Assembly: GCA_019912395.1 (NCBI GenBank)
Contig: JAIOIH010000010.1
Coordinates: 1 to 64,000, forward strand
Length of the DNA stretch: 64,000 nt
Direction: 5' to 3'
Source of the DNA: Flavobacteriales bacterium
GTDB lineage: Bacteria; Bacteroidota; Bacteroidia; Flavobacteriales_F; PHOS-HE28
Shown here: positions 18,049 through 27,162 of the stretch, piece by piece
How positions within the stretch are numbered: position 1 is the first letter of the stretch
How the letters are laid out: the number at the start of each line of letters is the position of its first letter
Position numbers and translations under genes: made by a program
The notes under the pieces: model-generated
Told to the model about the DNA's origin: nothing
The model's database searches: none
What the model saw: only the letters and a program-made list of their open reading frames with translations

Positions 18049-18936
18049 CTACCCCTTCAGCGCCTCCGCTCCACCCACGATCTCGAGGATCTCGTTGGTG
18101 ATGGCGGCTTGCCGGGCCTTGTTGTAGGACAGGCGGAGCTCCTTCAGGAGGTCGTCCGCGTTGTCCGTGGCCTTGTGCATGGCGGTCATGCGGGCACCGT
18201 GCTCGGCCGCGAAGCTGTCCAACAGCGCCTTGTAGAGCTGGATCTTCAGGCTCTTGGGGATGATCTCCTCCACGATGGTCCGGCGGTCCGGCTCCATGAT
18301 GTGGTCCGTCTTCACGCTGGGTCCGGCGCTGCCCTCGGGGGCTTGGGGCGGCTCAATGGGCAGGTAGCGCTCCTCGGTTACGTCCTGCGATGCCGCGTTC
18401 TTGAACTTGTTGTAGAAGAGCTCCACGCGGTCGTATTCGCCTGCGGCGAACTTGGCCATGATGGCTTCCGCTACGGGTGCCACCTTATCGAAGCTGAGCC
18501 CGTCGAACAGCGATGCCAGGTCCTCCGGTAAGCCCGTGGCATGCCATGGGGTTCGGCGGTATTGATCGGAGGCTTTCTTGCCGATCGAAAGCACATGCAC
18601 GCGCTCGCCGCGGGCTTCTGCGGCCTCTGCGGCTTTTCGTGCCAGGCGGAACACCTGGGTGTTGAAGGCACCGGCAAGGCCGCGGTTGCTCACGATCACC
18701 ACGAAGAGCGCGTTCTTCACTTCACGCTGCTGGGCGAACTTGTTCTCATTCCCGTCCAAGGAAGCACTTACGTTGCTCAGGAGCACCCTGAGTTTCTCGG
18801 CGTATGGCCGCATGCGGATGATGGCGTCCTGGGCCCGGCGCAACTTGGCAGCGCTCACCATCTTCATGGCGGCGGTGATCTGCTTGGTGCTATTGACCGA
18901 GACGATCCGGTTGCGGACTTCCTTCAGGCTGGCCAT
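18049..18936 (-). CDS. atpG: ATP synthase F1 subunit gamma
   Basis: The 295-residue protein is the central rotor shaft of F1, coupling proton-driven c-ring rotation to catalysis. The N-terminus (MASLKEVRNRIVSVNSTKQI, then MKMVSAAKLRRAQ) and the C-terminal helix (ARQAAITNEILEIVGGAEAL) are the two family coiled-coil halves. VIVSNRGLAGAFN marks the Rossmann-like middle. A Pro/Gly-rich insert near IEPPQAPEGSAGPS fits Bacteroidota gamma subunits. It is the last gene of the minus-strand atp run, 108 bp after atpA. Beta and epsilon genes do not follow. Confidence 0.97.
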   Translation of the reverse strand: MASLKEVRNRIVSVNSTKQITAAMKMVSAAKLRRAQDAIIRMRPYAEKLRVLLSNVSASLDGNENKFAQQREVKNALFVVIVSNRGLAGAFNTQVFRLARKAAEAAEARGERVHVLSIGKKASDQYRRTPWHATGLPEDLASLFDGLSFDKVAPVAEAIMAKFAAGEYDRVELFYNKFKNAASQDVTEERYLPIEPPQAPEGSAGPSVKTDHIMEPDRRTIVEEIIPKSLKIQLYKALLDSFAAEHGARMTAMHKATDNADDLLKELRLSYNKARQAAITNEILEIVGGAEALKG

Positions 18937-19044
18937 TTACTGGACGAAAATTTTTGTCGCGGAGATACGGAAGCGCTGAGCATTGCAAAGCGCAGGTCGG
19001 AAGCACCCTGTTGGGTATTCAACCTCTGCGTCCCTGCGTCTCAT

Positions 19045-20622
19045 TCAGGCGAAGCTTTTCGCGACATCGGCACCCACCTTTTCCAACGTGCCGGTGATCT
19101 GGTCATTGAACTCCCCGCGCTTCAGGGCCGCGAGCGTGTCGCTGTGCGAGTTGCGCAGCATGGTGAGGAAGGCTTCCTCGAACTGGCGCACCTTGACGAT
19201 GGGAACCTTGCCGAGCAGGCCCTTTGAACCGAGGTAGATGATGGCCACCTGCTCTTCCACGCGCATGGGGCTGTTCTGTCCCTGCTTGAGGATCTCCACG
19301 TTGCGCGCGCCCTTGTCCAGCACGGCCTTGGTGGAGGCATCGAGGTCGGAACCGAACTTCGAGAAGGCTTCCAGTTCGCGGTAGGCCGCCTGGTCCAGCT
19401 TCAAGGTGCCGGCCACCTTCTTCATGGACTTGATCTGCGCGTTGCCACCCACGCGGCTCACGCTGATGCCCACGTTGATGGCGGGGCGCACTCCGCTGAG
19501 GAAGAGGTTGCTCTCCAGGAAGATCTGCCCGTCGGTGATGGAGATCACGTTGGTGGGGATGTAGGCGGAAACGTCCCCGGCCTGCGTTTCAATGATCGGG
19601 AGCGCGGTAAGCGAACCGCCACCTTTCACCATGCCCTTCAGCGAGTCGGGCTGGTCGTTCATTTGCGAGGCGATGGTGTCGTCGTCGATGATCTTGGCGG
19701 CACGTTCCAGCAGGCGGCTGTGCAGGTAGAACACGTCGCCGGGATAGGCCTCGCGTCCGGGAGGGCGGCGCAGGAGCAGGGACACCTCGCGGTAGGCAAC
19801 GGCCTGTTTGGAAAGGTCGTCGAACACGATCAGTGCGGGGCGGCCGGTATCGCGGAAGAATTCGCCGATGGCCGCACCGGTGAAGGGTGCGAAGAACTGC
19901 ATCGGGGCGGGGTCGCTGGCATTGGCCGCCACCACGGTGGTGTAGGCCATGGCACCGTTCTCCTCCAGCACCTTCACGGTGCCCGCCACGGTGGATCCCT
20001 TCTGGCCGATGGCCACATAGATGCAGTACACCGGCTCGCCGGCCTCGTAGAACTCCTTCTGGTTGATGATGGTATCGATGGCCACGGTGCTCTTTCCGGT
20101 CTGGCGGTCGCCGATGATGAGCTCGCGCTGGCCGCGGCCAATGGGGATCATGGCATCGATGGCCTTGATGCCCGTCTGCAGCGGCTCCTTCACCGGTTGG
20201 CGGTAGATGACGCCCGGTGCCTTGCGCTCGATGGGCATCTCGTAGGTCTTGCCTTCGATGGGGCCCTTGCCGTCGATGGGCTCGCCGAGGGTGTCCACCA
20301 CGCGGCCCACGATGCCCTCGCCCACGTTCACGCTGGCGATGCGCTTGGTGCGCTTCACCGTGTCGCCTTCCTTGATGCCCACGCTGGGACCGAGGAGCAC
20401 CACGCCCACGTTGTCCTCCTCGAGGTTGAGCACGATGCCGCGCAATCCGCTGGGGAACTCCACCAGCTCACCACTCTGTACGCTGTTGAGGCCGTAGATG
20501 CGGGCGATACCGTCGCCGATCTGCAGCACGGTACCGACCTCCTCGAGCTCGGCCTCCGTACGGAGCCCGGCGAGTTCTTCCTTCAGGATCGCCGACACTT
20601 CGGCGGGATTGATCTGTGCCAT
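19045..20622 (-). CDS. atpA: ATP synthase F1 subunit alpha
   Basis: The 525-residue protein is a normal-length F1 alpha subunit, which binds non-catalytic nucleotide and alternates with beta in the hexamer. A Walker A motif is seen at residues 171-178 (GDRQTGKS). [14 protein letters not shown] is the Walker B region, followed by the signature [23 protein letters not shown] region. The N-terminal beta-barrel contains [10 protein letters not shown]. The start is 12 bp after atpH, so the genes are one operon. No anomalies are visible. Confidence 0.98.
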   Translation of the reverse strand: MAQINPAEVSAILKEELAGLRTEAELEEVGTVLQIGDGIARIYGLNSVQSGELVEFPSGLRGIVLNLEEDNVGVVLLGPSVGIKEGDTVKRTKRIASVNVGEGIVGRVVDTLGEPIDGKGPIEGKTYEMPIERKAPGVIYRQPVKEPLQTGIKAIDAMIPIGRGQRELIIGDRQTGKSTVAIDTIINQKEFYEAGEPVYCIYVAIGQKGSTVAGTVKVLEENGAMAYTTVVAANASDPAPMQFFAPFTGAAIGEFFRDTGRPALIVFDDLSKQAVAYREVSLLLRRPPGREAYPGDVFYLHSRLLERAAKIIDDDTIASQMNDQPDSLKGMVKGGGSLTALPIIETQAGDVSAYIPTNVISITDGQIFLESNLFLSGVRPAINVGISVSRVGGNAQIKSMKKVAGTLKLDQAAYRELEAFSKFGSDLDASTKAVLDKGARNVEILKQGQNSPMRVEEQVAIIYLGSKGLLGKVPIVKVRQFEEAFLTMLRNSHSDTLAALKRGEFNDQITGTLEKVGADVAKSFA

Positions 20623-20634
20623 GTGGATCTCTTT

Positions 20635-21195
20635 TTAGATCTCGGGGATGTAGGGGTTCTCTGAAAACTTGCGGCGCAGGTCGCTGAGGCGGCGGCTCAC
20701 GCTGGCATCGACCTGTTCGTCGCCGATACGGACCACCACGCCTCCAATGAGCGAGGGGTCCACTGATTCCTTGAGCAGGATCGATTTTCCGGGATGGCGT
20801 TCCTCGGCCATCTTCTTCACTTGTGCCCGGGCCTCATCGCCAAGCGGCACCGCACTGCGCACTTCCGCCATCAGGATGTCGTGCTCCATGCGGTACACGT
20901 TCTGGAATCCCTCGGCGATCTGCGGCAGGATCCCTTCGCGGCCCTTGCGCACCAGGATCGCGATGAAGCGTTCGGTCATGTGGCCGATGTTCCCGCCGAA
21001 GACCCGGCCGAGTACCTTGTTCTTCATATCGGCCTTGATCACCGGGCTCCTGAGCATTATGCGCAGGTCGATGTTCTCCGCGCAGGTGGAGGCCACCAAC
21101 AGCATATCCTCCCGCACGGCCTCCATCACGCCCTTTTCCCGGGCAAGCTGCATCAGCGAGCGGGCATAGCGGTATGCGACGGGGGAAACGTTCAT
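20635..21195 (-). CDS. atpH: ATP synthase F1 subunit delta
   Basis: The 186-residue subunit links the F1 head to the peripheral b stalk. The N-terminal helical domain opens with VAYRYARSLMQLAREKG, and the C-terminal part carries the family's conserved DPSLIGGVVVRIGDEQVDAS segment. Its ATG overlaps the atpF stop by four bases (ATGA), a sign of translational coupling. Length and order fit the atpF-atpH-atpA arrangement. Confidence 0.95.
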   Translation of the reverse strand: MNVSPVAYRYARSLMQLAREKGVMEAVREDMLLVASTCAENIDLRIMLRSPVIKADMKNKVLGRVFGGNIGHMTERFIAILVRKGREGILPQIAEGFQNVYRMEHDILMAEVRSAVPLGDEARAQVKKMAEERHPGKSILLKESVDPSLIGGVVVRIGDEQVDASVSRRLSDLRRKFSENPYIPEI

Positions 21196-21701
21196 GACAG
21201 GTGGACGTCGCTTTCCTTGAGCACCTTCTCCAGTAGCGCCTGCTGCGCGGCCTTGTCGCCAAGCTTCTCGCGCAGGATACGCTCGGCCACCACGATGCTG
21301 AGCTCGCCCACCTGGTTCTTCATCTCGGTGATGGCGGCGTTCTTCTCGTTGCGGATGTCCTCGCGGGCGCGTGCCAGCATGGCATCGGCCTCGGCCTTTG
21401 CGCGGCCCTTGGCCTCGGCGATCTCCTTGTCGCGGATATCACGGGCCTCCCTGAGCATCAGCTCGCGCTCGGTGCGGGCCTCCTGCAACAGGTCCTCGTT
21501 CCCGGCCTTCATGGCGGCCACTTCCTCGCGGGCCTTGCGGGCCTCGCCGATGGCGTCCTCGATGGACTGCTCACGCTCGTGCAGGGCACCAAGAATGGGC
21601 TTCCAGGCGTACTTGGCCAACAGGAAGAATGCGATCCCGAAGGAAAGGGTCATCCAAAAGATGAGCCCGAATGAAGGTTCGACGAGGCTGACGAGGAACA
21701 T
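21192..21701 (-). CDS. atpF: ATP synthase F0 subunit b
   Basis: The 169-residue protein has one N-terminal membrane helix (about residues 8-28, SFGLIFWMTLSFGIAFFLL) followed by AKYAWKPILGAL. A long, highly charged Glu/Lys/Arg/Ala helix then forms the dimeric peripheral stalk holding F1 static against the membrane. It lies between atpE and atpH, overlapping the latter by four bases. Length is typical. Confidence 0.95.
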   Translation of the reverse strand: MFLVSLVEPSFGLIFWMTLSFGIAFFLLAKYAWKPILGALHEREQSIEDAIGEARKAREEVAAMKAGNEDLLQEARTERELMLREARDIRDKEIAEAKGRAKAEADAMLARAREDIRNEKNAAITEMKNQVGELSIVVAERILREKLGDKAAQQALLEKVLKESDVHLS

Positions 21702-21759
21702 GCGGTTGCGTTTGGAACGGGTGAATGAACGCTGCTGCCGACCGGGGCCGGGGTGGCGC

Positions 21760-22002
21760 TTACTTCAGCACCACCAACAGGCCCACCACCATCGCGAAGA
21801 ACGCGGCACCCTCCACGAGGGCAGCGGTGAGGATCATGCTGGCGCGCAGATCGTTGGTGGCTTCCGGCTGACGGGCCATGGCTTGAACGGCGTCACCGCC
21901 GATGCGACCGATGCCGAGACCGGCACCAAGAGCGGCGATGCCCGCGCCAACGGCTGCGATACCGTAACCGGCGCTAACTTCGAGAAGTGCTGAAAGTAAC
22001 AT
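21760..22002 (-). CDS. atpE: ATP synthase F0 subunit c (rotor ring)
   Basis: From the ATG at 22002 the protein is 80 residues: two membrane helices with a short polar loop (RQPEATNDLR). The proton-carrying carboxylate is Glu64 in helix two (ALVEGAAFFA), and helix one contains the Gly-rich ALGAGLGIGRIGG packing motif. The longer open frame reaching 22335 is an out-of-frame shadow of atpB and is rejected as a start. A glutamate site plus no obvious Na+-ligand set suggests proton rather than sodium use, which is inference. Confidence 0.95.
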   Translation of the reverse strand: MLLSALLEVSAGYGIAAVGAGIAALGAGLGIGRIGGDAVQAMARQPEATNDLRASMILTAALVEGAAFFAMVVGLLVVLK

Positions 22003-22013
22003 GCTTGGGGGGT

Positions 22014-23111
22014 TTAAACGATTGATTCCTTGTGTTCGTGCGATTCTTCCACGGCACCACCGATGTAGAGTGCCGCGAGGAAGGTGAATACGTAGGCCTG
22101 GATGAAGGCTACGAGAAGTTCCAGGAAGAACATGAAGATGGTGAAGAGCAGGCTCACCACCGACACGCCATAGCCGGCCACCGGGCTGGTGGCGCCGAAG
22201 ACGAAGATCAGGCTGAAGAAGCTCATCACGATGATGTGGCCTGCCGTGATGTTGGCGAACAACCGGATCATCAGCACGAAGGGCTTGAGGAACATGCCCA
22301 TGATCTCCACCGGGGTGAGGATGATCAGCACCCAAACGGGAACGCCGGGCATGGCCAGGATATGGCGCCAGTAATGGCGGTTACCGTTGACGGTGACGAT
22401 CACGAACGTGATCAGGGCCAGGGCGAAGGTCACCGCAATGTTACCCGTGATATTGGCCCCTCCGGGGAAGAAGGGGACCAGCCCCAGCAGGTTGGCGAAA
22501 AGGATCACGAAGAAAGTGGTGAGCAGGTAGGGCATGAAGCGCGCATACTTCGTCTCGCCGATCGCTCCCTTGGCCACGTCGTCACGCACAAAGAGGATGA
22601 TGGGCTCCATCAGGGACTGCAGGCCTTTGGGGGCCTTCCCGGCGCGCTTCTTATAGGACTTCGCAACAGAGAAGAAGGTGATCAGCACGAGGACCACCAC
22701 CAGAAAAAGGGAGACCACGTTCTTGGTGAGCGAGATGTCCCAGATGTTTGCCGATGCGGCCTCGTCGATGTTGCCGCTGGCATCCACCGCCACGATCTTC
22801 CCGTCGTGGAGCATGTATCCATCGTAGGCGGCATGGCCATGTTCAAAGCGGGCGCTGCTGAACACGCTGAATCCGCGCTCGGTGTCGTACAGGATGATCG
22901 GCAGAGGCAAGGAATGATCGCCGGCGATGTGCCAGCCATGCTCATCCACAATATGGCCCATGATGAGCTGGCCTGCATCGAATTCGCTGGCCTCCACGCC
23001 GCTGACCTCAGCGTCATTTGCCGTTGAACCGGTGTCTGCATGCAGCCCATGCTGCGCCACCGACCACCCTGCGAGGAGGAAGGAGAAGGAGAGGAAAACC
23101 GCACGCAGCAA
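22014..23111 (-). CDS. atpB: ATP synthase F0 subunit a
   Basis: The stator channel protein has its hydrophobic core in the C-terminal two thirds, with the essential arginine in FVLMIRLFANITAGH and a PVEIMG helix. Like many Bacteroidota homologues it has a long periplasmic N-terminal region. I place the start at the TTG at 23111, which gives a signal-peptide-like N-terminus (LRAVFLSFSFLLAGWSVAQ, 365 residues). The open frame continues to a GTG at 23222, but the extra 37 residues are Arg-rich and unlike the family. A TACATTTG promoter box sits inside that extension (23157-23164), arguing against the longer start. It is 11 bp before atpE. Confidence 0.9.
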   Translation of the reverse strand: MLRAVFLSFSFLLAGWSVAQHGLHADTGSTANDAEVSGVEASEFDAGQLIMGHIVDEHGWHIAGDHSLPLPIILYDTERGFSVFSSARFEHGHAAYDGYMLHDGKIVAVDASGNIDEAASANIWDISLTKNVVSLFLVVVLVLITFFSVAKSYKKRAGKAPKGLQSLMEPIILFVRDDVAKGAIGETKYARFMPYLLTTFFVILFANLLGLVPFFPGGANITGNIAVTFALALITFVIVTVNGNRHYWRHILAMPGVPVWVLIILTPVEIMGMFLKPFVLMIRLFANITAGHIIVMSFFSLIFVFGATSPVAGYGVSVVSLLFTIFMFFLELLVAFIQAYVFTFLAALYIGGAVEESHEHKESIV

Positions 23112-23156
23112 CGTTTCGGGGGATTTTTCGAGGAGAGCTCCTCTTCTTAGCGGCCG

Positions 23157-23164
23157 CAAATGTA
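23157..23164 (-). promoter_or_regulatory. Probable -7 box for atpB operon (TACATTTG)
   Basis: On the minus strand TACATTTG matches TAnnTTTG and lies 45 bp upstream of the proposed TTG start of atpB. No clear TTG occurs at the right distance for a -33 element. Confidence 0.5.
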
Positions 23165-23238
23165 GCCAAGGTCCGTCAATGGCGCATGCACCCCTTCGAA
23201 AATGAAGGAGGACCCAAGCCACAACATTCCGGGATCCC

Positions 23239-23466
23239 TTAGTTCACGCGTGTTTCCTTGAAGAGGATGTACATGGCGATGGCCACGCCCCCCAGGGAAC
23301 CCAAGAGCGTGAGGATGGGAAAATCCCATCCGGTGCGCTGATCGCCCCACCAGCCTCCGTAGGCGCCCAGGCCGATGATGGCGGCCATTTGGAAACCGAT
23401 CCCGCTGAACCGCAGATAGCTGTTTGTGGCCTTCTTCAGCTTGCGTCGTTCCTCCTCGTCGATCAT
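23239..23466 (-). CDS. AtpZ/AtpI family protein
   Basis: This small 75-residue protein has two predicted membrane helices (FSGIGFQMAAIIGLGAYGGWW and ILTLLGSLGGVAIAMYILF) separated by a short polar loop (GDQRTGWDFP), and a charged N-terminus. The layout and GFQMAAIIGLGAYGGWWGD match the AtpZ/AtpI family encoded next to F-type ATPases, implicated in c-ring assembly or Mg2+/Ca2+ transport. Its start overlaps the upstream membrane-protein gene by four bases, placing it in the same operon. Confidence 0.88.
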   Translation of the reverse strand: MIDEEERRKLKKATNSYLRFSGIGFQMAAIIGLGAYGGWWGDQRTGWDFPILTLLGSLGGVAIAMYILFKETRVN

Positions 23467-23864
23467 GGACGCGGGGCATTGCGCGAACGGCTGCTGAGCC
23501 GGACGGTGGAGAAGGCCAGGAAGGCCAAGTACAGACCGGTGAGCAGAAGTGCCAATGGAACGGCCCGGTCACGGGGCAGGAGTACCAGAATGGCCGCAAC
23601 GGCCGCCAGGGCCACCATCAATTTGGCCACCAGGCCCACCATGAAGCGGAACATGAATCCCTTGGGGTCGCTGATCAAGCCTCCTTCCTGCCAGATCTGC
23701 AAGGCTGCGGAGAGGATCGTCCAGAAAGCCAGAACGGCCAACTGGGGAAGGCCGAAGGACAGGTGGGCGAGCCGGAACAACGCATAGGTGGCTGCACCGA
23801 TGGCAATACCGAATAGCACCACCGCCGCCAATGCCCGCCGGGGTTGGAAGCTATCCGTGGTCAT
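23463..23864 (-). CDS. Four-helix membrane protein of the ATP synthase locus
   Basis: A 133-residue protein with four hydrophobic helices (around residues 11-31, 38-58, 71-95 and 102-118) and a basic C-terminus. It has no diagnostic motif. Position and topology, between bactofilin and an AtpZ-like gene, agree with the poorly conserved AtpI/AtpR-like assembly proteins found before atpB in many bacteria; that assignment is inference. It is coupled by a four-base overlap to the next gene. Confidence 0.78.
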   Translation of the reverse strand: MTTDSFQPRRALAAVVLFGIAIGAATYALFRLAHLSFGLPQLAVLAFWTILSAALQIWQEGGLISDPKGFMFRFMVGLVAKLMVALAAVAAILVLLPRDRAVPLALLLTGLYLAFLAFSTVRLSSRSRNAPRP

Positions 23865-23897
23865 GGCTGATCCAGCGGGTATGGCAAGTAGGAGAGG

Positions 23898-24404
23898 TCA
23901 ACGACCGGTCTTCAGGGGCTCGGGCCGCGAGGTGCCCGCAGTAGAGGAGCCACTTGCAGGATTCCCGGATGCGGGTGAATGGTCCGGGGTTGTGCTCAAC
24001 CGCACCGTGCCGGGTTCCTTGACCGGGTTGCCACCGCCCATGTTGCAGTTGCCCGTGAATGTGGCTCCCGGCTCAATGGAGAGCTTTTTGGTGAGAATGT
24101 CACCGGTAAGTTTGGCGGTGGCTTTCAGCGAAAGCAGGTCCTGGCATGCGATCTTGCCGTTCACCGTTCCCTCGATATCACTGCTCTGGCAGTTCACGTC
24201 CCCCTCCACCAGTCCACTCGCACCCACGATCAGGCGTCCGCGCACATGGATGGTCCCCTTCACCTTGCCGTCGATGCGGATGTTGCTGTCCGAACGCACC
24301 TCACCCTCGATGGAGGTACCTTCCATGATGCTGTTGATCTTTCCCGGACTGACGGGTTCGCTGGGCTTGGTCATGGTCTCGTGGGCTTTGTCGTTCCGGA
24401 ACAT
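23898..24404 (-). CDS. Bactofilin (polymer-forming cytoskeletal protein)
   Basis: The 168-residue protein has a central bactofilin beta-helix (about residues 22-118): a run of short turns with alternating hydrophobic positions, such as IRIDGKVKGTIHVRGRLIVG and VEGDVNCQSSDIEGTVNGKI. The N- and C-terminal tails are disordered and Pro/Ser-rich. Bactofilins self-assemble into membrane-associated filaments that scaffold envelope enzymes. It sits between sprE/porW and the atp genes. A TACCTTCG box (24440-24447, minus strand) lies 35 bp upstream. Confidence 0.93.
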   Translation of the reverse strand: MFRNDKAHETMTKPSEPVSPGKINSIMEGTSIEGEVRSDSNIRIDGKVKGTIHVRGRLIVGASGLVEGDVNCQSSDIEGTVNGKIACQDLLSLKATAKLTGDILTKKLSIEPGATFTGNCNMGGGNPVKEPGTVRLSTTPDHSPASGNPASGSSTAGTSRPEPLKTGR

Positions 24405-24466
24405 GGTAGTGGAGTGGTCGGTTCGCGTTGAAGAAGTGACGAAGGTAATACCCTCATCGGTTCGCG

Positions 24467-27100
24467 CTATTTCCCGTCCAGATAGTTGCGGCTGAAGAAA
24501 CCCTCGTAACCATTCGGGTCCTTGGCCACATAAAAGCGCTGGTAATTGTCGCTGCTGATGGCGAAAAGGGGAAAGCCCTGATCGTTGATGCCGGCGAGGT
24601 CCCCTTTGTTGTTCTTGAAACTATCGTAATAGGACATGGCCAGTTCCTTGGTCTCGAACAAGCGGATCAGGATCACTTGGCTGCCAGGGTTCCAGATGCT
24701 GGTCTTGACCTCTATGGGCTGGTTGCGGAAGAAGCGCTGGTTGAAATCGCTGATCTGGGCGGTAATTCCGCTCATGGGTCCTGCGCTGTCCGGTACGATG
24801 ATGATCACGTAATGTGCTCCCTTGGCTGGTGAATAGGAGGGACCTTCCGATGCTGTATCCGTGCTGTCCCCTTCTCCGGCACCGACCATCTTGTCGAGGT
24901 TGGCGAGCAATGCAATGGCGGCCTTGGCCTCATCGCTACCGGGGTAATTGTCCCGCACCAGGCCCAAGGCATCGCGGAAGGGCCCCAGCATGTGCAGGCC
25001 GCCGATGGCCATGGCCTTCAATAGCCCGTACTTGGCCAGGAGGTGGTTGCGGGGTTCGTTGGCCACCACGCCATCGCATGTCGCGATCACGCCGCGGTAC
25101 GATCCCTGCTTGAATTGCTGGTACAGGGCATCATAGGCCTGCGCCTCGGCGATCCGTGTGGCCTCGTCGGCCTGAAGTTGGTCCGGATTGCGTACCAACC
25201 GGGCGAACTCCGACCCCGGCCAGCGTTCCAGGATGATGTCCGAATAGTGCTTCGAGCTGGCTCCGCCGAAATCCATGAAGTTGCCGGCCTTTTCCTTGGC
25301 GAGGTAGATCCGATAGAGCTGGTAGTAGGATTCGGGCGTGTACCGGCAGTCGTCAAAGCGGTCGTTGAGCACTTGGAAGCTTTCGATGGCGTTGTCCACG
25401 TCCTTCAGCTTCTCCTTGTAGATCATTCCGGATAGGTACAGCGCTTGGCAGATCTTCGAATTGCTGGTGTCGAGCATGGCCTCGTTCACGGGAATATCCT
25501 TCAGGTAGTGCTCGGGGTTCTTCCATTCGGGTTCGCCCTCGGCCAACGTCGGGAGCGTGCCTGCGCTTCCCTCCTCCTCCTCCTCCTCTTCCTCGGCGAT
25601 GTCCACCAATGCCGTACCGCTCTTGTCCGCCCGTCGCCAATCATCTTCGTTGGGCCTGCTGCCCCACTTTTTCCTGAAATCCGCCAATCCCCGGGCCACA
25701 TGGGTGGGGTTGTAGAAGTACCATGCACCTCCGCTTCCTGCTGTGCCGGGCTTGGGGGCCAACGGGGTGCTGGCGATGATCTCCCGCGAATCATCAGCGG
25801 TCTGCTTGTCCTCCACCTCCTGGCGCTCCCGCTCGCGGATCAGTTGCTTGATCCGCTTTTCGCGTTCCTCCGGTTCGAGCTTGGCAAAGGCTTGCAGGCT
25901 GTCCTCGCGGGCGATCACGTTCAGCTGCACCACCAGGTCCCCGAGCACCTCGGCGCGGGTGGTCACCTCGTCGAAGCGCGGATGCTCTTCGGAGAGCACC
26001 GTGCTGGTGCTGTCGTAATACTGCTGGGCGGCCGGGTATTTCTTGTCATCGAAATAGAGATCGGCCAGCTTTAGGAAACTCTTGGCCTTTTGCCGCGTGT
26101 CCGTTGTGCTGGAGCGTGTGCTCATCATCAGTTGGCCTATCGCGTCGCTTCGCATGTTCTCCTTGAGGTCCAGCTCGGCCAAGGCATAGTGGATCATATC
26201 GTAGTGGTCCAGGTTCTTCTCGTCACGGAGCATGCGGGCAAGCTTTTGCCGCAGGGTTTTGCTATCCCCGCGGTCGAAGGCCAGTGCTTGGAAGATCTGT
26301 GCATGGAAGCCCATCTCATAGGGCGCGCCCATGCGTGCGACCTTGTTGTACATGGCGATGGCCTTGTCGTCCAGCCCCTTCAATTGGTAGAGCTGCGCGA
26401 GGATGAACGACCAACGGATCCGGTCCTTCTTCTTGTTCGCGATCTGCAGGGCATGTTCCAGGTTGATGATGGCATTGTCCACTTTTCCGCGATGGAGGTC
26501 CAGGTCGGCCTGCACCGCACTGAGCTCGTCGTGCGGGAAGCGCTTCGGCAGTTCCTTCTGGCCTTTTATCTCGTCCAGTGTGCTCTGGGCCTTGGCATAT
26601 TGTTCCAGCTCAATGGCAGTGCGTGCCAACCATAGCTTGGCCTCCATCTGCTTGTCCTGGCCCTTGTAGCGTCGGCCGATGTAATCGAACGTGCGCAAGG
26701 CATCCAGGTAGCCGCGCTTGTAGAAATGGCTTTTCCCGATCACGAACCAGGCATCGTCGATCCAGTTGTTCTTCTCCTTTCCCCCGAACTCCATGGAGTT
26801 GCGGTCGATCACCGTGGCGCATTTTTCAATGCATATCTCCAGCGCGGGTGTCATGGCCCGGGCCTCATCCTCGGTCCCGTTGACGAAAATGGGCAGCACC
26901 TGGTCGTAGTCGTCCACATGGCCCTTTTGCATGGCCGCCACGGTCTCCTTCAGCTTCTCGTTGGCATTGAACCAGCCATTGTCCCGGGTCACCAGCCGAT
27001 GGAAGGTGCGGTTGACGAAGGTGTCCTTGTTCGTGGAACAGGCCACCACCATCACAATGGCCAGTGCAGGCAGCAGATATCGAGTTGGGGAACGGCGCAT
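24467..27100 (-). CDS. SprE/PorW-like TPR lipoprotein, type IX secretion component
   Basis: About 877 residues from the ATG at 27100. That start gives a lipoprotein signal (YLLPALAIVMVVACS, with the lipobox Cys), so it should be anchored in the envelope. The mature N-terminus (STNKDTFVNRTFHRLVTRDN) matches the SprE/PorW family, which T9SS secretion and gliding need. The body is helical TPR-like repeats with a charged Glu-rich stretch (EEEEEEEGSAG). The C-terminal quarter is a repeated-fold domain ending YVAKDPNGYEGFFSRNYL. Its presence fits the T9SS cargo at the window start. The longer frame to 27124 lacks support. Confidence 0.9.
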   Translation of the reverse strand: MRRSPTRYLLPALAIVMVVACSTNKDTFVNRTFHRLVTRDNGWFNANEKLKETVAAMQKGHVDDYDQVLPIFVNGTEDEARAMTPALEICIEKCATVIDRNSMEFGGKEKNNWIDDAWFVIGKSHFYKRGYLDALRTFDYIGRRYKGQDKQMEAKLWLARTAIELEQYAKAQSTLDEIKGQKELPKRFPHDELSAVQADLDLHRGKVDNAIINLEHALQIANKKKDRIRWSFILAQLYQLKGLDDKAIAMYNKVARMGAPYEMGFHAQIFQALAFDRGDSKTLRQKLARMLRDEKNLDHYDMIHYALAELDLKENMRSDAIGQLMMSTRSSTTDTRQKAKSFLKLADLYFDDKKYPAAQQYYDSTSTVLSEEHPRFDEVTTRAEVLGDLVVQLNVIAREDSLQAFAKLEPEEREKRIKQLIRERERQEVEDKQTADDSREIIASTPLAPKPGTAGSGGAWYFYNPTHVARGLADFRKKWGSRPNEDDWRRADKSGTALVDIAEEEEEEEEGSAGTLPTLAEGEPEWKNPEHYLKDIPVNEAMLDTSNSKICQALYLSGMIYKEKLKDVDNAIESFQVLNDRFDDCRYTPESYYQLYRIYLAKEKAGNFMDFGGASSKHYSDIILERWPGSEFARLVRNPDQLQADEATRIAEAQAYDALYQQFKQGSYRGVIATCDGVVANEPRNHLLAKYGLLKAMAIGGLHMLGPFRDALGLVRDNYPGSDEAKAAIALLANLDKMVGAGEGDSTDTASEGPSYSPAKGAHYVIIIVPDSAGPMSGITAQISDFNQRFFRNQPIEVKTSIWNPGSQVILIRLFETKELAMSYYDSFKNNKGDLAGINDQGFPLFAISSDNYQRFYVAKDPNGYEGFFSRNYLDGK

Positions 27101-27129
27101 TCGGGCGTGCTGTAAGAACAGCAAGGCGG

Positions 27130-27137
27130 CAAAGTTA
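27130..27137 (-). promoter_or_regulatory. Probable -7 box for sprE/porW (TAACTTTG)
   Basis: The minus-strand TAACTTTG matches TAnnTTTG and lies 29 bp upstream of the chosen ATG at 27100. If used, transcription begins downstream of the alternative start at 27124 or close to it, which supports the shorter protein. Confidence 0.5.
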
Positions 27138-27162
27138 TTTCATGCGTTCCGCACCGGGGGGG

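Noticed and set aside
19663..20664. 333-codon plus-strand frame opposite atpA
   Set aside because: Shadow of atpA, His/Leu/Gly-rich and without motifs.
22003..22335. N-terminal extension of atpE to 191 residues
   Set aside because: The extra residues are His/Pro/Arg-rich and lie in the atpB coding region. The ATG at 22002 gives the standard 80-residue subunit.
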